Below the pieces are notes generated by a model, which was given only the letters and a program-made list of their open reading frames with translations, did no database searches and was not told the DNA's origin. The translations under genes were made by a program, and so were the position numbers. From positions 75,806,823-75,870,822 of the forward strand of contig NC_064433.1 in NCBI RefSeq assembly GCF_023343835.1: a stretch of 64,000 nt of DNA, read 5' to 3'. Below, piece after piece: positions 23,401 to 64,000 of the stretch (position 1 is the first letter of the stretch; the number at the start of each line of letters is the position of its first letter). Source of the DNA: Lagopus muta. Lineage: Eukaryota; Chordata; Aves; Galliformes; Phasianidae.

Positions 23401-24508
23401 ACTGATGCCTTTGAAAACATCAGTAATCTCCTCTTGAGGTATCTTATTCTTACAGGCAGATTCAAATTATTTACATGAAACCTACAACTGTGTCCTAACT
23501 TGAGATAATCTCACATTGAACAAAAAAAATTGAAATGAGTTACATCTCGCTCGTTCCTAAAAATGTAGAAAATTTTACAAATAAAGGACAAGTTAAAAAG
23601 TATTTCTGATCACCATAAGGTCTAGATTCAGACGTTCAGTCCAAACAGTGCTTTTCAGGAGCAGTACAATACTACTTTCAGTCAAAGTCATGTTCCATCA
23701 TCTATTCAATCTTATATTTCACACAGTTCAAAATAAGAGATACACCAATGGATATAATTTTACCAAATTAAAAAGGAGTGATTCTTCATTTGCTAAAAAG
23801 TGTATCAAGGGACATGGAGCAATTAGGATAATGAAAGGGAAATGGACTATCAGGTTTAACAGAGATTCATTCTGCAAAGTAAGAGAAACATCTTTCATTA
23901 GAGCCAGCATCTCAGTCCACTTCTGTGTTTGTTGACCACTACCTACAGTTGCATGTAGGCTTAACCTGAATCCTTTTCCCTTTCACTGTAGTTAACAGGC
24001 TACAAAATGCTGCACAGGGCAAGACAGAATATTGCCATAACTACTCTCCTTTTTTCTTAATTAATCTCACCAGAAACTCAAAGTAATATCAGTAGCATCA
24101 TCTCCATGGGCATTGCTGAAGATTCAAGGTATGTGAACACTAAACCATTATTTTTCTAATTCTAGCTGCAATGGGTTTCAACTAGTGAAACAAATTCCTT
24201 TGCCTCCTCAAGCAGCAGCTGATGCAAAGATTCTGAAAGCAAAATCAATTCTGACAACAAAAACATCATCTGTGTTCCTTGTTCTTCCACAAAGTGGACA
24301 GGGACCACTCAGTCTTGAGATAGTCTCCTAAGATGGTCAACTGTTAAATACCAAAATGCTCTCAGGATTGCTGTTTACTTTCCAATAAGCTCACAAAAGT
24401 TTGTCTTCCAGTATCCTTCCACCCCCAATGTGCTTTTCATTACTTCACCTGGAATTCTAACAAGATACAGAGGCGGGAGTGAGTTCTATGTCTCAAGTAT
24501 GCTGTTTC
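20966..24508 (-). other. TULP3 downstream region including 3' UTR
   Basis: The TULP3 3' untranslated region must lie in the right part, just below the stop at 24509, but its end is unresolved. An AATAAA on the minus strand at 22265-22260 is one candidate. A (TTG)n repeat at 21052-21073, a (TTTG)n repeat at 22925-22943 and a T25 run at 23369-23393 are present. No other gene is visible. Confidence 0.5.
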
Positions 24509-54683
<30,175 letters not shown>

Positions 54684-55235
54684 CCTCAGCCCCTCCTTTA
54701 CTGTAGGACCTCGGCCGACGCACCCTGCCTCGGCCTCACCGCTACCCTCGGCGACGGAACTCGTAACTTAAGTCCTGCGCCATTGGCCGAAGGCACAGCA
54801 CACTGCCCCACGACTGGCGGCTGCGCCCCCTCAGCTGGCAAGAACTCGAACCGCACATGCGCAGAAGAGGCAGCCAGGTCAGCGCCGAGCCCCGCCTCCT
54901 CCCCCCTCCCCCCCAAGCCCGCCAGTTGTCCTGGTGGCGCAGGGCACTAAACTCTGGATCGCAGGAGGTGTGTGGGTGGGAAGACGCGTTGCACTTACTG
55001 CCCTCCCCCCACCCTCTGCAAGGAAGATGAGTCCGGAAAAAAAAAAAAAAAGTGCCACTCACCCCCTGAGAACAAGGTGCACCCTACACGTTGCTACGAC
55101 ATAGAATTAACATGCCCTAGCACGATGTATAGCTTAAGCTATTGCCCCTCTTTATCGTTGAAAAGAGCGTTTTGTATTTAGGCAAGTCCTTGTGCATAAA
55201 ATTACTGTTTTGCCAATCAGGAGGCACCCTGACTT

Positions 55236-55865
55236 CTAGAGTTCAAGGTGTGCCTTTACCAGTATGTCAGCAGTACTCAGCTTCCCTCTGTCTCTCAGGT
55301 ACTTAAGGAGATGAGGCCGATGCCTCCAGGTGACCTTTATTCCATACTCACGCTCAGGAGTATCCATAACTAGTGTTTCTGCCAATTGCTCCCTCCCACA
55401 GTGGTTGACGCTGGACACCAACTCAGCATGACTACTGATTTGTGGCAGAGCACTGCTGCATGCGCAGTTCCTTAAAGAAGGCAACTGTGGCATCCCCATA
55501 TCTAGTGGGCTGAAGACTTCTGGCCCTACAGGCTGAGAAATAGGTAATGATGGCGTTTCACTACAGTTCTCAGAACCATTCACCTGGATGTTAGCTTTGG
55601 ATCCTATCCCTTTCTTGCACTGGATGTGAGAATGCTGTGTGTTCTTTCCTGCATGACTCAGCATATCTGTGGAGCGGACTGAACATACTTCTGAATTCTC
55701 AAAAATTAAGGGAGGAAATTTGCAGGCCACAGATCTTCGACAAGCTGTCTCTGCATGAAGCAAACCATAGCTGACATCCTGATTCTGAAGCTTGTGAGAA
55801 CCACGTTGCTTCTTCTGACACACTCTCAAAACCAATGACTTAGTTGTTTCAGATTGTGGGCACAC
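55236..55865 (-). CDS. RHNO1: RHNO1 coding exon 2 (last)
   Basis: 630 nt, residues 57-265 and stop. A serine-rich, poorly conserved middle is followed by the conserved C-terminal block with TPEREYGIKVTWRHRP. Acceptor GTCTTCAG. Confidence 0.94.
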   Translation of the reverse strand: MCPQSETTKSLVLRVCQKKQRGSHKLQNQDVSYGLLHAETACRRSVACKFPPLIFENSEVCSVRSTDMLSHAGKNTQHSHIQCKKGIGSKANIQVNGSENCSETPSLPISQPVGPEVFSPLDMGMPQLPSLRNCACSSALPQISSHAELVSSVNHCGREQLAETLVMDTPEREYGIKVTWRHRPHLLKYLRDRGKLSTADILVKAHLEL

Positions 55866-58315
55866 CTGAAGACACAATAAGAAAAAAACAATATTTTGTC
55901 CAGACAGAGGAACACCAACCTTATTCTACTCTCCCACCCAACCCATCTTTCTTCAGCATGGGAATTAAATGGGTAAAGCTAGCTTGCAGCAAAGCAAACT
56001 AGTAGTTAGCCAAGCTGGTAAGCAGGAAACACCTCTGAACCTCAAAGTTACATTCTATCCCTGAGAAGTGAGTGGGGTGCAAGTGAACTATCCCTGGGTA
56101 ACTTAAACTTAAAAAGCACACAAGACTTTAAATCAGAAGCTTAAGTTGTCCACCAGGCATTAATGCCTTCAACACCTGCTGACTTAAAACATTTCAGAGC
56201 TGGATCCTATTTCTTAGCATAGCAGAATAAATGAACTACACTGCAGCCCAAGTATTTCTGAGCAACTACAGCTACAATTGGGAGTAATATAAAGATAATG
56301 TTAATTAGGCCTTCAAAATATCCCCCTGAAACACGTTTTCTTTAGAGACACTACAACACAAAGATTAACAGATGACCACAAAGTCAGTTCTACTAAAATC
56401 AGCTTTCTGTAGAAGACTATCAATGAAATACAGATTATTGAGCTTTGAAAGATTTTGTGCACTTACTCAAGAATTGCAAATCCTTCTTTTACAGTAGTCC
56501 TTATCTTCTAGAGTCTCAAAAGTCACATTCAATTTCTTGCAATTTGTTTTTACCTAGAGTATTCCAACCTGGACATGGTTATGACAACCACAAACCCCTT
56601 TTAGCCTTCTCAAGTTTCTATACAGTCCCTCAAAAACTAAGTACAAGCTAATAATGGGTAGTGATTGTGTGCTGTACATCTGAACTGCTTGAACCAAAGC
56701 CATTCTTTAGGGAATCATGGCTCTAGTTTCTTAATAATTGTATCCTGGTACAAACTTAAAATAACGTAAGTGAACAATTGATTTGGACTTCCTTGCTTCA
56801 GAGAACACACCATATGGGCTTTACCAGGAGCCTAGCAGTCAAGAGGATCTGAAAGAGCAGAAATTCAGTTGCCAGCGAAACAAGTGATATCCATCCGTAG
56901 AGGACGGTTCAGGGAATTATAAAAACTACCAATATTTTCCAATATCTAATAGCTTCAGTGCTGTTGACTTCAAAGAAAACACTGGATATTTAGAACACAG
57001 AACAATATGGTTATTTTAAGCTCTTCCAAACAAAAAGCATACATCTTGACAGCAATTATTTCATGCAGTGTTTTAAAAGCCATAGTACTAACCTACCTAT
57101 ATAAACATTACAGGGTAAAATAATAATTAAAAAAAAAAAAACAAAAACACATAGAATCATTTGAGTGGGAAGGGATACTTAAAGGTCATCTAGTTTAGCA
57201 TTAAACGTGGAGGTTGGTGGCCCTGCATGTGGCAGGGGGGTTGGAGATTCATGATCCTTGAGATCCCTTCCAACCCTGGCCATTCTGTGATTCTGTGATA
57301 GTGCAATTCCCCTGCAGTGAACAAGAGCTACATCAGGTTGCTCAGAGGCCTAAACAGCCTGGCCTTTAATGTCTACAGGGACAAGTTATTCACTACCTCC
57401 GCATAACTTGTTCCAGTGCTTCACTACCCTTATTCCTTATATACAGTTTAAATTTCCTCTTTTTTCATTTGAAGCCATTTACCCTTGTCATAAAAGGCGC
57501 TGCTAGAGAAGCTGTCCCCTTTTATCTTAAAGGCTAAAGGAATGTTTCATATTGATTTGAAACCACACCTCAAGTCTACTTTATAACAACAGAAACACAA
57601 GGTCAATAAACAAAACTCTAAGAGCTCTCCTAGATGATAATTACTGTTGTATAGAAATAGTCTGCCTTTGCAGCTCCCACTGCAAAGACAGCAATTTAAA
57701 ATAAGTAGTTCTGAAGCAAAGGCCTCTGTTCCCTAAATTTATTGGTGTCGTATTTAAACAAAACATGTTTTTAAACAGGTAACTTTTAGATTTTAGCAAT
57801 TTTGAGCAGCAAAAGATTTCCTCAAAAGAAAATTTATTATGTGCAGGATCTTCAATTGCCATAGAAAGCAAGCTACTTCTTCACCAGAATTAATTTTTCA
57901 GAAGACAAATAAAAACTGTGGTCTGTACACACTATTGTTTTATGCCTTCAAATACACAGGATTTTATTTTTTGTATTTGAATGTGAAAAAACTCACATGC
58001 ACTTATTTATGCGCTAGACTCTATAAAGAATTCAGGTCCATGCTGTTGACTTTCCTTATAAGGACACAAAACTCTCTGTTGCGATGTGGGAGAAAATTAA
58101 AAAACCTGTTTTTGCAAGACACAGAGAAATTGATAACGTATACCAACCCAGGCAGTAGAGGTGTTCTGGTCTATAGGCTTTGTAGAAACACGTACTGGAT
58201 TTTCAGCCACATACAGCGGAGTTTCACAGCAATGGATGGGTCCCTCCCACGGCCTCTCAAGGAATACCAGCTCTGCCTTTCTAGTTTTGCGGGTACACTT
58301 CTTTTTTGGAGGCAT
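55236..58315 (-). CDS. RHNO1: RHNO1, RAD9-HUS1-RAD1 interacting nuclear orphan (complete)
   Basis: RHNO1 (RHINO) binds the 9-1-1 checkpoint clamp and TopBP1 and promotes ATR signalling after DNA damage; it is nuclear. Two coding exons on the minus strand, 58315-58148 and 55865-55236, give 265 residues, a little longer than the human 238. The N-terminus MPPKKK is basic. Residues 46-57 carry the conserved KPID block and the clamp-binding SWV motif, here AWV with the splice site between W and V. The C-terminus has the conserved YGIKVTWRHRPHLLKYLRDR block. It lies head to head with FOXM1 and about 550 bp upstream of the TULP3 start, as in other vertebrates. Variant poly(A) hexamers (GATAAA at 55156-55151, AATACA at 55178-55173) lie just past the stop. 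Confidence 0.93.
57160..57560 (-). mobile_element. CR1 LINE split by a second CR1
   Basis: Minus-strand CR1 3' part, tail at 57160 (ATAGAATCATTTGAGTGG), interrupted at about 57207 and resumed at 57300 in register. Confidence 0.82.
57208..57299 (+). mobile_element. Very short CR1 3' insertion
   Basis: About 90 bp of sense CR1 3' end with CCATTCTGTGATTCTGTGAT, inserted into the opposite-strand CR1. Confidence 0.85.
58148..58315 (-). CDS. RHNO1: RHNO1 coding exon 1
   Basis: 168 nt, residues 1-56 (MPPKKKCTRKTRKA to AW). The donor is GTTGGT, a poor match past the GT; the alternative GTATAC four bases on would break the frame. The exon probably starts at 58367 after a CTCCTCCAG acceptor, so the 5' UTR is split from the promoter. 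Confidence 0.9.
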
Positions 58316-58349
58316 CAGACAGTATTACAAAATGAATTTGAAACCTCAT
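58293..58349 (-). other. Short upstream ORF overlapping the RHNO1 start
   Basis: An ATG at 58349, 34 nt before the RHNO1 ATG and in another frame, opens a frame of about 18 codons that ends in TAG inside the RHNO1 coding sequence. It could lower RHNO1 translation if it is in the mRNA. Confidence 0.5.
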
Positions 58350-59129
58350 GATGCTTGCTAGAGCCAACTGGAGGAGGAGGAAAGCACTCTGAGAAGATGG
58401 TCAAGAACCCTCAAATCTGTTGAAGATAAACAGAAATGGACTTCAACAATTATTTGGAAACCTCAAATAAAGTTTTTGAGCAAAACACAAATACAGTAAC
58501 ATTGCATACACATCTCCATATAGACTGTTACTTACCAGTAGTTTTTACATCTTTTAATCAAATTTAGCACATACATAGTAGAATGAGTAGTTAAGTGCTC
58601 TAAAGCTTCAAGAAAGCATAGCCAAATACATTGTGGTATACAACCATACAAACAAGGTAGAAGTGTCTAAGCAGCAAAAGGAGTCCTGAAGTAGCGTTTT
58701 GAACAAGGCATAACGTTGCAGAAGATATTATTTCCTTATGAAAATGCATACTTTAAATACACACGCCATAAAAAAAAAAAAACTCATAGGAATTTTTTCC
58801 ATAAAAACACTCCAGAAATAATTTGAAAGTCATCCATATTTGATAAGACCTGAGCAAAATACGAAAATATAGAACCAGCTATATTCAAAACTGAATTCAA
58901 AACTTCAGTTTGTTTTTTCCATTTAGAAGCAGATTGACACAGGTGAGCAATTTCAAAGAAAATACCTTGCAAGAAGTACATTTTCTCGTTAAAGATATAA
59001 AGCTACATAACATCTTAACTGCTTACTACACATTATCAAAACAACTTAACAGCCCCTTTAGCAGATCCCATAAGGTTTTGAGATACAGCCTTAATGTTCA
59101 CAAACCAGTGAAGTTCAGATGCTCTTTTC

Positions 59130-59780
59130 TGGAGATCTCTGAAACGGCCGCTGAAGCTTCTCTTTCCTTCCACGAACGCAGCGAACACAAACGCACGCAC
59201 TAAGAACCAAACTTGGCAATAAAGCTAGAGTCTCAGAGGCTCAGGCCAGATAACTTCTACTGAAACAGATGACCCACCATCAAACTTAATAACGACCTCC
59301 TCCACCAGACCACCCAAACCAGGCTCTTCACAGCCGGCCAGGCAGATCCCTATGCTACTTAGCAACCACCCATTGGTCCACCTCACTTCGCCCCGCCTAC
59401 CGCTGCGTTTCACTGGTCCGGGCCGGCACGTGATACCAAGGAACCGCCAGGCGCCAAATTCAAACAGGGAAACGATCGCTACTGGGGGCGGATGGGGAGG
59501 ACGGCGACCGCGACCGGAAGTCCTGAAGCTAACTTTTCCTTGCGCGTCTCCTGCTCGGCTGGGGAGGGGGTGAGTTGTGACCAACGCTCAGCGTTCATTC
59601 CTTGCCGTGCTGTGATCTCCCGTTGCTTGGGCGTTCCCCGTGAGGAGCTGGGTTGCCTAGTGAGATCTCCTTTGAGAGTTCGGAGGCAAATGCCTAGATG
59701 GAGGGATCTGGGAGAGCGGGCGGGATTCACTGGCGAGGGCGTCGGGGTTGGCAGCACCCGGCAATCCAGGAGGTCAGGGT
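59130..59780. promoter_or_regulatory. Bidirectional RHNO1/FOXM1 CpG promoter
   Basis: CpG-rich block between the divergent genes. Visible motifs are an inverted CCAAT box (ATTGG 59372-59376), a GC box (59390-59398), an E-box CACGTG (59427-59432), an E2F-like GGCGCCAAA (59450-59458) touching TTCAAA (59459-59464, a CHR element on the minus strand) and an ETS-like CCGGAAGT (59515-59522). CCAAT plus CDE/CHR pairs are the recognised mark of DREAM/MuvB-regulated cell-cycle genes. FOXM1 exon 1 is non-coding, with a donor GTGAGT at 59570. Confidence 0.82.
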
Positions 59781-60196
59781 TGAGGTTTGGAGTGGGTGAT
59801 GTAGGCTTGAGGGGGCACTTACTTAGCTCTTCAGTATCCTGGTTTTTGCTTCGTTCTCATAGCTCAATGGAGTTGTGTGCTTCTGGTGTTACTCCCTGCT
59901 GCTGAAAACAGCGTTTGGCCTGTTTAGGAAATTATTTGTTCCTCTAGGAAGTGCAGTTTCCTGGGAGCTGGCTGATAGTTACTCCTCCGTTGTTGTCTTA
60001 AGGAGACCTTTCTGTAAGTGAGCAGAGAACCTTGCAAAAGGCTCTGTGTGTCCCTGAATGCTACAGCCTGCGTGTATGTTTCTGTTTCTGGCCTTCAGCT
60101 GCTGTGCAGCCTCTGAACCCACTTATTCCTTCTCACAGAGCAGTTCATCTGATGGACGTTTTCCATTTTGTGTCTTTGCAGGTGATTCTTACTGTG

Positions 60197-60233
<37 letters not shown>

Positions 60234-60809
60234 TAAAGCCAGTCAAAACTACTAATGTAAAATGCCTTTTTCATTGTTCATTTTTGTTCTGCCCACCTTC
60301 CCCAGCGATAACAATAAGTGCAGCTTTTTTTTCTTTTCTCCAGTGGCTTGCTGCAAGAGGCAATGTCTCTACGTCTAATTCTTAAATGACATTATATTTA
60401 TAAGTATTGTTCTCAGAAGATGTTCTCAGCTTTTTACCCTGAAAGCAGTACCTTCCACTATATAATCTAAATTATCTGTCACCCAAAAATTTGAAATTTA
60501 AATTGTTTACTGCTCTATCATGAATCTATCTAGTGCTACTCAAATCTACAGAAGAAGTGACTAAAGCACTTACTTTACCTTTATTTTGAAGTGCCTATCT
60601 TCTGCGTTAGAAGTATTGTATACTTCTAATGATCAGGGCAATTTCTGCTTCCCGCATCTTTTGCCAGCTCTTAAATCCACATTTTTTTTTTTTTAGGTTG
60701 TGATCTGTTGCTTACAGCAGAGTGGTATTTCTGTGTTCTGGTTTCTCGCCCCTCCAGCTTACTGGCTAGTGTAGTGAAGTTACTTCACAGCTAAGTATTA
60801 GCATCTGTA
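59781..60809 (+). other. FOXM1 intron 1, left part
   Basis: No exon is seen. It contains a T33 run at 60200-60232. Confidence 0.6.
60200..60232 (+). repeat. T33 run in FOXM1 intron 1
   Basis: Uninterrupted T tract. Confidence 0.95.
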
Positions 60810-61130
60810 AAGCAGATACCACAGAATTGTAGAGGCTGGAGGGAACATCTAGAGATCATCGAGTCCAACCTTCCTGCTAAAGTAGGTTCCCTCCAGTGGC
60901 TCACGCAGGGAAGCATCCAGATGGGTTTTGAATATTCCCAGAGAAGGAGACTCCACAGCCTCTCTGTGCAGCCTGTTCCAATGTGCCATCATTCTCACAG
61001 TAGAGAAATTCTTCCTTGTGTTAGCCTGGAACTTCCTATGTTCTGGTTTCTGCCTGTTGCCCCTTGTTCTATTGCTGATAAAAGTTTGTCCCCACTGATT
61101 TGACTCCTATACTTCAGATATTTATAAACA
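60810..61130 (-). mobile_element. CR1 LINE 3' fragment
   Basis: Tail at 60820 (ACAGAATTGTAGAGGCTGG) and 3' part read on the minus strand, in FOXM1 intron 1. Confidence 0.87.
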
Positions 61131-61229
61131 GCTGACTAGAATGAGGAAACTATTTCTCTAGGTCTGAGAAATTAGAGGTGGTAGATAAATACAGAGCTAA
61201 GGAATAATTGTGAAGAAAAACAAAATGGT

Positions 61230-61650
61230 ATCATAGATCCATGGAATAGTAGGGGTTAGAAGTGACCTCTGTAGATCAAGTCCAACCTCCCTGTTAAAGC
61301 AGGTTCCTCATACAGGTAGACATCCAGACAGGTCTTGAATATCTCCAGAGAAGGAGAGTCCACAACAGCTCTGGGAAGCCTGTTCCAGTGCTGCATCACT
61401 CTGACAGTAAACAAGTTCTTTCTATTAGCATAGAACTTCCTGTTGTTCCAGTTTCTGCCCATTGACCCTTATTCTATTGTTGCTTGCCACCAAAGAGGCT
61501 ACCCCCATCAACTTCACCCCTGCACTTTAGTTTATAAATATTATAGTTTTTATAACTATTTATAAATAGTTGTGAGATCCCCTCTCAGCCTTCTCTTCTC
61601 TAGACTGGAGAGTTCCAGATCTCTCCCAGCCTTTAGATATACAGATATAC
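61230..61650 (-). mobile_element. CR1 LINE 3' fragment
   Basis: A second minus-strand CR1 of the same subfamily as the one 100 bp to its left. An ORF piece at 61256-61462 still reads as CR1 C-terminus. Confidence 0.87.
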
Positions 61651-61989
61651 GTGCTTTCCTTGTTATTAGATACATCATGGATCTCAGCTTCTGATGCAAC
61701 TATTTACTCTGCAAATATTTCTCATATCATGCTTCCACAAGCTGTTGATAAAAGAGGTAAAGTATATTTTCCTAGTCAATCTTGTTACAAACTTTCATTT
61801 TTGTTTTTCTTTCTCTGTTTTCTAGCAGCATGGAAATTGCTGAGAACATGTGTGCTGTGAAAGACCTGCAATGTATTTGCTGACCTCTTTTATCTATTCC
61901 TACTGTCTACTGTGCACTCATGTAGTATCTTTTGTTTTGCAGGACTTGTTCCTCTCATTTTCAATGGAGAGTAACTGTTCAGATAAATA

Positions 61990-62536
61990 ATGAGGACCAG
62001 CCCTCGCAGGCCCTTAATTCTCAAAAGAAGGAAACTGACCCTTCTACAGAAGGAGGTATCCAGTACTTCAGGTAGAGATGAGAACAGTGGTCACGATGAA
62101 AAGACACCTAAGCAGGAGCACAGCCAGGAGGACCAAAAGGACAGCCAATGCAGAGACAAAATAGACTGTGGCCTGCAGAAATTTCCAGCGGGAATAAAGA
62201 TAATGAACCATCCTACCATGCCCAACACACAAGTGGTGGCCATCCCTGCAAATGCAGATATCCAAAGCATCATAGAGGCCCTGACAGCAAAAGGAAAAGA
62301 GTGTGGCAACAACGGGCCCAATAAGTTCATTCTCATTAGCAGTGGGGGAACTTCTCGTTCAGCAGGTTTGATACTATCACAGCACCTTCCCTCAGTGGAG
62401 AAACCTGGCACAGTGACTAGGTCTTCGAATAGTCAAGTAAGAGAGAAGAATATTTCACAGACACCTGAAATTGCAGGTGGATCAATGGACTGGCATTCAG
62501 GAATTGATTCTTCATTTGCACAGAAACCAGAAAACA
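61990..62536 (+). CDS. FOXM1: FOXM1 coding exon 2
   Basis: 547 nt, residues 1-182 plus one base. Donor GTATGT. It reads on in frame to TAA at 62542-62544 only if unspliced. Confidence 0.94.
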
Positions 62537-64000
62537 GTATGTAACGCTTACCCTTTTCTCCTTCTGAAAGATAAAGGGATGCAAACTGGGACAATGAGCA
62601 TAGTACTTGGATCTCACTATGCAGCAGTGAAAGTTATTCAATTAACTACAAAATAGCTGTGCATGTGTAATGGAATCTGAGGGATCTTGATGGATATACT
62701 TTGAAAGAAACAGTCCTGGCATTTGAAAACAAAACAAAACAAAAAAAAAAAAAAGGCAAAATCTCTGTACTGGATAAAAATTCTAGTCTAGAAGAACAAA
62801 ACATGAGGCAAAGGACTCATGAATGGAGTGCCTTAGGCAGTGACAAAAGGGGGCCTAGACCTTTGAAAGAGAAATGATTCAGACCCTTTTATAATTGGGT
62901 AGCAAGTGTCTCCTTCTTGGCTGTCTCTTGAAGCTGGTGGGCAAATGTTCGAAATTGGATTGATTTTACTTTGACTTGCTTCTCAGATCATATTTGTATT
63001 TGGAATTTAAAACAGCTATATAGATTTGGGCTACAGCAAATCTTATCCCACAGGCTACTGCTATCTGAGAGGAACCAATAGATAGCTCCAGTAACTGTAT
63101 TACTGAAAACAACCCTACCATAAAAAAAAAAAAAAATATATTAGTTTTCTACTGTTGATGTTCAAAACCATGGAGAATTTTTGATTGCTACTTGGGTTAT
63201 GTGCCAGGTTGGAGTTTATGCCACTTTCTTTGACTTTTGTTTACTTAATTAATCCTTTAGCTAAAAATGCTTGAATTCTCAAAGTGCTGGAGTCAACACT
63301 TTCCTGTTTTGGTTGAGAACAATCATTTGGTTTGAATGTTATGATTTGTTTGTTTTAGTTTTTGTTTTGTTTTTAATGGTACAGCTTTTTTCAGGAACTC
63401 AAGGTATATGAACGAGAAGCTTTAGCTTTGCAACACCATCTTATTCCTATCCTGATTCAGGGATACCCTTTCAAAAAGTATCTGTTATTACTTTCCTTTT
63501 GGCACTTGAGATGAAGGAAGAGAAGAGACACTTGTAAATAAGCAGAGCTTTGGGCTTGTTTTCCCAACAGGCAGTGGTGAGACAACGAGCTCTGTGCTGG
63601 ATAATAGTCTCACTAACATCCAGTGGCTGGGGAAGATGAGAACTGATGGACTAACTCCCTGTTCTGTGAAGCAAGGCACGGAGAAAGAGAACCAGATGCC
63701 ACTACGGGGAAGAATCAAGGTAAGTAGGAGAGGACAACAGTATACGCTAAAACTTTTGATGAGGATGCAATCCATCTGTATTAGAAGACTTGCAAGAACT
63801 AGACGTGACAATCTCTAAATAATCTGAGCACTCCCTTTACCAATTTAAATAGCAGTACATGGAATATCCAGCCCTTGTCAACTATTCAAGCACTCATACA
63901 TTGTTTCTTCTGTCTCTCAGACTGAGAATTCTGCTGCTGTTGCCATTCCCTCCTCCTCATGGCAGGATTCAGTATCAGAACGACCTCCATACTCCTACAT
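61990..64000 (+). CDS. FOXM1: FOXM1, forkhead box M1 (5' part, runs off the window)
   Basis: FOXM1 is a nuclear forkhead transcription factor that drives G2/M genes. Coding exons in view are 61990-62536, 63571-63719 and 63921-64000 (cut). They encode residues 1-258 plus two bases of 259. The N-terminus MRTSPRRPLILKRRK and the block FPAGIKIMNHPTMPNTQVVA are the family's auto-repressor region. Exon 3 carries NSLTNIQWLGKM. Exon 4 reaches SERPPYSY, the first residues of the forkhead domain, as the window ends. The start is in exon 2, whose acceptor TTTGCAG ends at 61942, leaving 47 nt of leader. The phase is consistent through both junctions. The C-terminus is not here; the matching tail at 20401 is a separate inverted fragment. 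Confidence 0.95.
62537..63570 (+). other. FOXM1 intron 2
   Basis: About 1 kb, A- and T-rich runs, no features. Confidence 0.75.
63571..63719 (+). CDS. FOXM1: FOXM1 coding exon 3
   Basis: 149 nt, residues 183-232. Acceptor TTTTCCCAACAG, donor GTAAGT. Confidence 0.94.
63921..64000 (+). CDS. FOXM1: FOXM1 coding exon 4 (partial)
   Basis: Starts after TGTCTCTCAG; 80 nt to the window edge, residues 233-258 plus two bases. It enters the forkhead DNA-binding domain. Confidence 0.93.

Larger units (their letters stand above)
55866..58147 (-). other. RHNO1 intron
   Basis: 2.3 kb containing a nested CR1 pair at 57160-57560; otherwise no features. Confidence 0.8.

Noticed and set aside
57839-58351. 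170-codon plus-strand open frame
   Set aside because: Antisense to RHNO1 exon 1; no homology or splice context.
59492-59905. 137-codon open frame in the FOXM1 promoter and intron 1
   Set aside because: Same GC effect; it crosses the FOXM1 exon 1 donor.
62068-62411. Minus-strand open frames opposite FOXM1 exon 2
   Set aside because: Shadows of the FOXM1 coding strand.

Overview
This is vertebrate nuclear DNA, almost certainly from a galliform bird (chicken or a close relative). CR1 LINE fragments in both orientations, most ending in the CR1 octamer-type tail (repeats of ATTCTGTG), occur every few kilobases. There are also deletion derivatives of the Galluhop mariner transposon, a solo LTR of avian endogenous-retrovirus type and a decayed hAT element. 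Coding DNA is split into short exons with GT-AG introns. There is no bacterial gene organisation, CRISPR array or operon.

The genes form the conserved vertebrate block TULP3 - RHNO1 - FOXM1. TULP3 (minus strand, 11 coding exons, 54683 down to 24509) is complete and reconstructs to 438 codons with every splice phase consistent. RHNO1 (minus strand, two coding exons, 58315 to 58148 and 55865 to 55236) is complete at 265 codons. FOXM1 (plus strand) starts at 61990 and runs off the right edge just as its forkhead domain begins. RHNO1 and FOXM1 are head to head across a CpG-rich bidirectional promoter (about 59130-59780) carrying NF-Y, E-box, E2F/CHR and ETS-like motifs. The RHNO1 stop codon is only about 550 bp from the TULP3 start codon, so RHNO1 ends close to the TULP3 CpG promoter.

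Left of TULP3 (1-24.5 kb) I find no intact coding gene. The region holds an orphan CpG island at 14.37-15.43 kb (by known vertebrate synteny the best guess is the TEAD4 promoter, but no TEAD4 coding exon is visible), an endogenous-retrovirus pol remnant split by a solo LTR, two long Galluhop copies and a terminal fragment, one of the long copies split by a long-ORF CR1, several older LINE pieces and microsatellites. The surprise is a fragment at 20401-20612, minus strand, that matches the extreme C-terminus of FOXM1 down to its stop codon. It lies about 42 kb from, and inverted relative to, the FOXM1 start, and is cut on its upstream side by a CR1 insertion.

TULP3 intron 1 (41.95-54.64 kb) is a transposon graveyard. 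It holds a CR1 inserted into an opposite-strand CR1 (a second such nest lies in the RHNO1 intron), a hAT element with BED-finger and transposase remnants, a GC-rich patch of unknown origin at 49.96-50.24 kb and a 24-base C run close to exon 1.

Functionally, TULP3 is a phosphoinositide-binding adaptor for ciliary trafficking, RHNO1 a 9-1-1 checkpoint-clamp partner and FOXM1 a cell-cycle transcription factor. The shared RHNO1/FOXM1 promoter fits joint S/G2 expression. I see no convincing new molecular system. The most worthwhile leads are the displaced FOXM1 tail, the orphan CpG island, the RHNO1 SWV-to-AWV change and the nested mobile elements.
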